Shown: piece by piece, positions 5,432 through 7,884 of the stretch
Layout of the letters: each line of letters starts with the position of its first letter
Numbering within the stretch: position 1 is the first letter of the stretch
Assembly: GCA_029779385.1 (NCBI GenBank)
Contig: JAKPAQ010000131.1
Location: 1 to 7,884 of the forward strand
Reading direction: 5' to 3'
From: Actinomycetes bacterium
GTDB lineage: Bacteria > Actinomycetota > Actinomycetes > Propionibacteriales > Nocardioidaceae
DNA: 7,884 bases
Position numbers and translations under genes: made by a program
The notes under the pieces: generated by a model
Database searches by the model: none
Told to the model about the DNA's origin: nothing
Seen by the model: only the letters and a program-made list of their open reading frames with translations

Positions 5432-7884
5432 ATGTCTGCTGTTGAGGGAACTAGATTCACCGTCGGTATCGATGTCGGGTCCTATTCGGTCGGGGTCGCA
5501 GCTATTGAAGTTGACGATGCGGGTTTTCCGATCCGGATCTTGAACTCGAAAGTACAGATCCACGACTCGGGTGTTGACCCGGATAAAGCGAAATACGCTA
5601 CGACTCGCCTCGCGGCGTCTGGGGTCGCCCGCCGCACTCGCAGGCTTGTTCGTCGCCGTCGTAAACGTCTCCAGGAACTGGACAAGGCCCTTCAATCCTG
5701 GGGTTGGTTCCCGACCACAGAATCCGCTGACCCTCATCATGCTTGGCGAGCACGTGCCCGACTCGCCAGCGAGTTCGTCGCCGATGAGGAAGAGCAGTTC
5801 GAACTGCTTGGTGTTTCGCTGCGGCACATGGCTCGCCATCGTGGGTGGCGAAACCCGTGGGTTCGCGTGCAGTCGCTGATGGTCGAGCAACCAGCCAGCG
5901 AACAATTCGATGCCTTCCAACGTCGAGTTGAGGACCGTACCGGCAGTTCTTTCGACGCCGACGTCACCATCGCTCAACTTGCGGTTGGCGCAATTGACCA
6001 GACACCAGGAGTTCCCCTTCGTGCCGGAAAGACCAACAAGGGCGTTCCCGCCAATCAGCGTACGGAAAAGCAGTTCAGCTATATCGGGTCCAAATTGCTG
6101 CAGTCAGACAACGCAAACGAGATTCTGCATATTGCGAAGGTTCAAGGAATCGAAGCCGCCCGCACCCGCGAAATGATCGAACTGGTTTTCAAGGCGGAGT
6201 CTCCGCGTGGTTCGGCTCTTGGCCGCGTCGGCAAGGACCCACTGCCCGGTCAGCAGCATCATCGCCGGGCAGCCAAAGCCACCGACGCATTTCAGCGTTA
6301 CCGGATGATCTCGGTAATCGCGAACCTTCGAGTGAGTACCGACTCGGGACTGCGCGTGCTGTCGGTGGCTGAACGGGCTAATGCGTTCAACTACCTCATG
6401 AACGTCAAGACCACATCTGATCCGAATTGGGGTGACGTCGCTGGTGCGATTGGCGTCGACCGCGATGACTTACGTGGCACCGCAACTCCGACTGCCGATG
6501 GTGAGCGTTCAGCGGCCCGCCCTCCGGTCCACGTCACCGATCGGGTGATCCGCACGTGCAAAGTAAAGACGTTGAAGGACTGGTGGCCGTCAGCCGACCA
6601 GGACGACAGGAACGCCATCATCAGCGTCCTTGCGGACGGGAAGTTCGACGAGGAAACCGCGGGCGGCGTGGCAGCGCAAGCCTTGATCGAGTCGCTTTCT
6701 GATGAGGAATTGACTGCACTTGACACGATCAACGTGCCTGCCGGCCGGGCCGCGTATTCGGTTGATTCGTTGACGCGTCTGACCCATCGGATGCTCACTG
6801 AAGAACTTGATGTGCACGGCGCGCGGATGGCCGAGTTCGGTGTCGAACCGACCTGGGCTCCCCCGGCCGAACCGATCGGCGCCCCGGTTGGCAATCCCGC
6901 TGTTGATCGGGTTACGAAGATCGTGTCGCGTTGGCTGTCGGCGGTCGAAGCCGAATGGGGTGCTCCGGAAAAGATTGTGATCGAGCATGTTCGCTCCGCG
7001 TTCGCCAGCGAGGAGGAGTCTCGCCGGATCGAAAAGGAAATGGGCAAGCGGTTCGAGCAGAATCTTGCTCAGCGAAAGGAACTCAGCGAGCAACTAGATA
7101 TTGGTGGCGAGGTTCGACGTTCTGATCTGTCCCGCTATCAGGCGATCACTCGCCAGAACGGGAACTGCCTCTACTGCGGCACTACGATCACGTTCCGCAC
7201 CGCCGAAATGGATCACATCGTGCCACGTGCTGGTCAAGGCAGCACCAACACTCGGACTAACTTGGTGGCGGTCTGTGCCGATTGCAACCGTGCGAAGTCC
7301 AATCGGGTGTTTTCCGAGTGGGCCGAGTCGTCTAACCGATCCGGCGTATCTGTCGCGGGGGCGATCGAGCGAACCCGCCACTGGCTGGCTGGCCCCGGCG
7401 AGACGACTAAGGACCATCGTCGTTTCGTCTCTGAGGTGCAGGCAAGATTGAAGAAGACCACCGCTGATCCGGAATTCGATGGACGTTCGCTCGAATCGGT
7501 CGCCTGGATGGCGAACGAGTTGCGGTTGCGCATCGAATCTCATTTCCGTCCTCACGGCACGAAGGTTTCGGTGTATCGCGGCCGGCTCACTTCTGAAGCA
7601 CGTCACGCTTCTGGTCTTGAAGGTCGCATTCCGTTCATCGGCGGTAGCGGCAAGAGCCGTCTGGATCGGCGTCACCACGCGGTCGACGCCGCGGTCGTAG
7701 CGATGATCGACGAGTCTGTTTCGCGGACGTTGGCTGAACGGATCAACTTGCGTGACGCCCAACGGTTCACGAACCAAGCCGAGACTTGGAAGAGCCACAC
7801 TGGTTCTAAACCTGCGTCTCAGCAGCGGTACAAGATTTGGCTCGATCAGATGGATGTCCTGACCGACTTGGTGAGTGAGGCGAT
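5432..7884 (+). CDS. cas9: Cas9 endonuclease, type II-C, C-terminus beyond window
   Basis: This RNA-guided DNA nuclease is open for 817 codons and cut by the window edge. Domains in order: RuvC-I with catalytic Asp14 (GIDVGSYSVGVAAIE); Arg-rich bridge helix (about 67-87, RRTRRLVRRRRKRL); recognition lobe with HMARHRGW (132-139), VGKDPLPGQ (266-274) and FQRYR (287-291); RuvC-II Glu518 (IVIEHVR); HNH domain with catalytic Asp594-His595 (EMDHIVP) and Asn619, and two CxxC pairs (579/582, 615/618) that should bind zinc; RuvC-III with His749 and Asp752 (HHAVDAAVVAMID). From recalled numbering, these residues from RuvC-II onward all sit 13 positions after their equivalents in Actinomyces naeslundii Cas9 (about 1,101 aa). 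About 300 residues, the WED/PAM-interacting part, are therefore missing. ATG 5432 is the first start after an in-frame stop; no Shine-Dalgarno or clear promoter is seen. It lies downstream of the tracrRNA on the same strand; cas1, cas2 and the array are not in view. No internal stop or frameshift was found. Confidence 0.97.
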   Translation, partial: MSAVEGTRFTVGIDVGSYSVGVAAIEVDDAGFPIRILNSKVQIHDSGVDPDKAKYATTRLAASGVARRTRRLVRRRRKRLQELDKALQSWGWFPTTESADPHHAWRARARLASEFVADEEEQFELLGVSLRHMARHRGWRNPWVRVQSLMVEQPASEQFDAFQRRVEDRTGSSFDADVTIAQLAVGAIDQTPGVPLRAGKTNKGVPANQRTEKQFSYIGSKLLQSDNANEILHIAKVQGIEAARTREMIELVFKAESPRGSALGRVGKDPLPGQQHHRRAAKATDAFQRYRMISVIANLRVSTDSGLRVLSVAERANAFNYLMNVKTTSDPNWGDVAGAIGVDRDDLRGTATPTADGERSAARPPVHVTDRVIRTCKVKTLKDWWPSADQDDRNAIISVLADGKFDEETAGGVAAQALIESLSDEELTALDTINVPAGRAAYSVDSLTRLTHRMLTEELDVHGARMAEFGVEPTWAPPAEPIGAPVGNPAVDRVTKIVSRWLSAVEAEWGAPEKIVIEHVRSAFASEEESRRIEKEMGKRFEQNLAQRKELSEQLDIGGEVRRSDLSRYQAITRQNGNCLYCGTTITFRTAEMDHIVPRAGQGSTNTRTNLVAVCADCNRAKSNRVFSEWAESSNRSGVSVAGAIERTRHWLAGPGETTKDHRRFVSEVQARLKKTTADPEFDGRSLESVAWMANELRLRIESHFRPHGTKVSVYRGRLTSEARHASGLEGRIPFIGGSGKSRLDRRHHAVDAAVVAMIDESVSRTLAERINLRDAQRFTNQAETWKSHTGSKPASQQRYKIWLDQMDVLTDLVSEA

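Noticed and set aside
5177..5977. Long minus-strand open frame (266 codons) across the tracrRNA and cas9 start
   Set aside because: Antisense to a clear Cas9 coding frame and to the structured RNA; its translation shows no recognisable domain.
6391..7047. Minus-strand open frame (218 codons) inside cas9
   Set aside because: Low-complexity Ser/Arg/Ala-rich product, typical of antisense frames in GC-rich genes.
7094..7798. Minus-strand open frame (234 codons) opposite the HNH/RuvC-III region
   Set aside because: Shadow of the cas9 frame, whose opposite strand holds conserved catalytic motifs; no domain seen in the antisense product.
1..7884. CRISPR array inside the window
   Set aside because: Only one copy of the anti-repeat-related sequence plus one doubtful decayed copy was found; no regularly spaced repeats.

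Overview
The window comes from a moderately high-GC Gram-positive bacterium, most likely an actinomycete (Actinomycetota). This rests on GTG starts, tightly overlapping gene ends, a GTP-type phosphoenolpyruvate carboxykinase N-terminus, and a Cas9 that looks most like the Actinomyces/Corynebacterium branch of type II-C. The species cannot be named from the sequence alone.

Left part (1-2794, all minus strand). Reading leftwards there is an operon of an aldo/keto reductase, an ABC-transporter ATPase and an ABC-2 type permease. Consecutive genes overlap by 8 and 4 bases, so they are probably translated together. Beyond the permease lies a 173-base spacer holding three structures: a possible terminator hairpin, a 9-base direct repeat, and a leader hairpin next to a Shine-Dalgarno sequence. 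It precedes the first 60 codons of a gene read as GTP-dependent PEP carboxykinase (pckG), which runs off the left edge.

Middle part (2935-5184, plus strand). A divergent promoter region separates the reductase operon from a two-gene unit. The first gene encodes a degenerate short-chain-dehydrogenase-like protein that lacks the catalytic tyrosine. Three bases after it comes a complete cobyric acid synthase (cobQ) of the cobalamin pathway. No other cobalamin genes are visible here.

Right part (5185-7884, plus strand). This is the most notable region: the start of a type II-C CRISPR-Cas locus. The 247-base gap after cobQ carries a likely tracrRNA. It has an anti-repeat ending in CCCAGT, a 7-bp hairpin with loop CTCGTTT, a TGCTCC linker, and a long Rho-independent terminator capped by a UUCG tetraloop. 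Forty-eight bases after the terminator's T-run a cas9 gene opens and stays open for 817 codons to the window edge. RuvC-I, the Arg-rich bridge helix, the recognition lobe, RuvC-II, a zinc-finger HNH domain and RuvC-III are all present with intact catalytic residues. Only the C-terminal WED/PAM-interacting part is missing. No CRISPR array, cas1 or cas2 lies inside the window; in this subtype they would be expected downstream. The tracrRNA and Cas9 would act together: crRNA repeats pair with the anti-repeat, RNase III cuts the duplex, and Cas9 uses the two RNAs to cut invading DNA.
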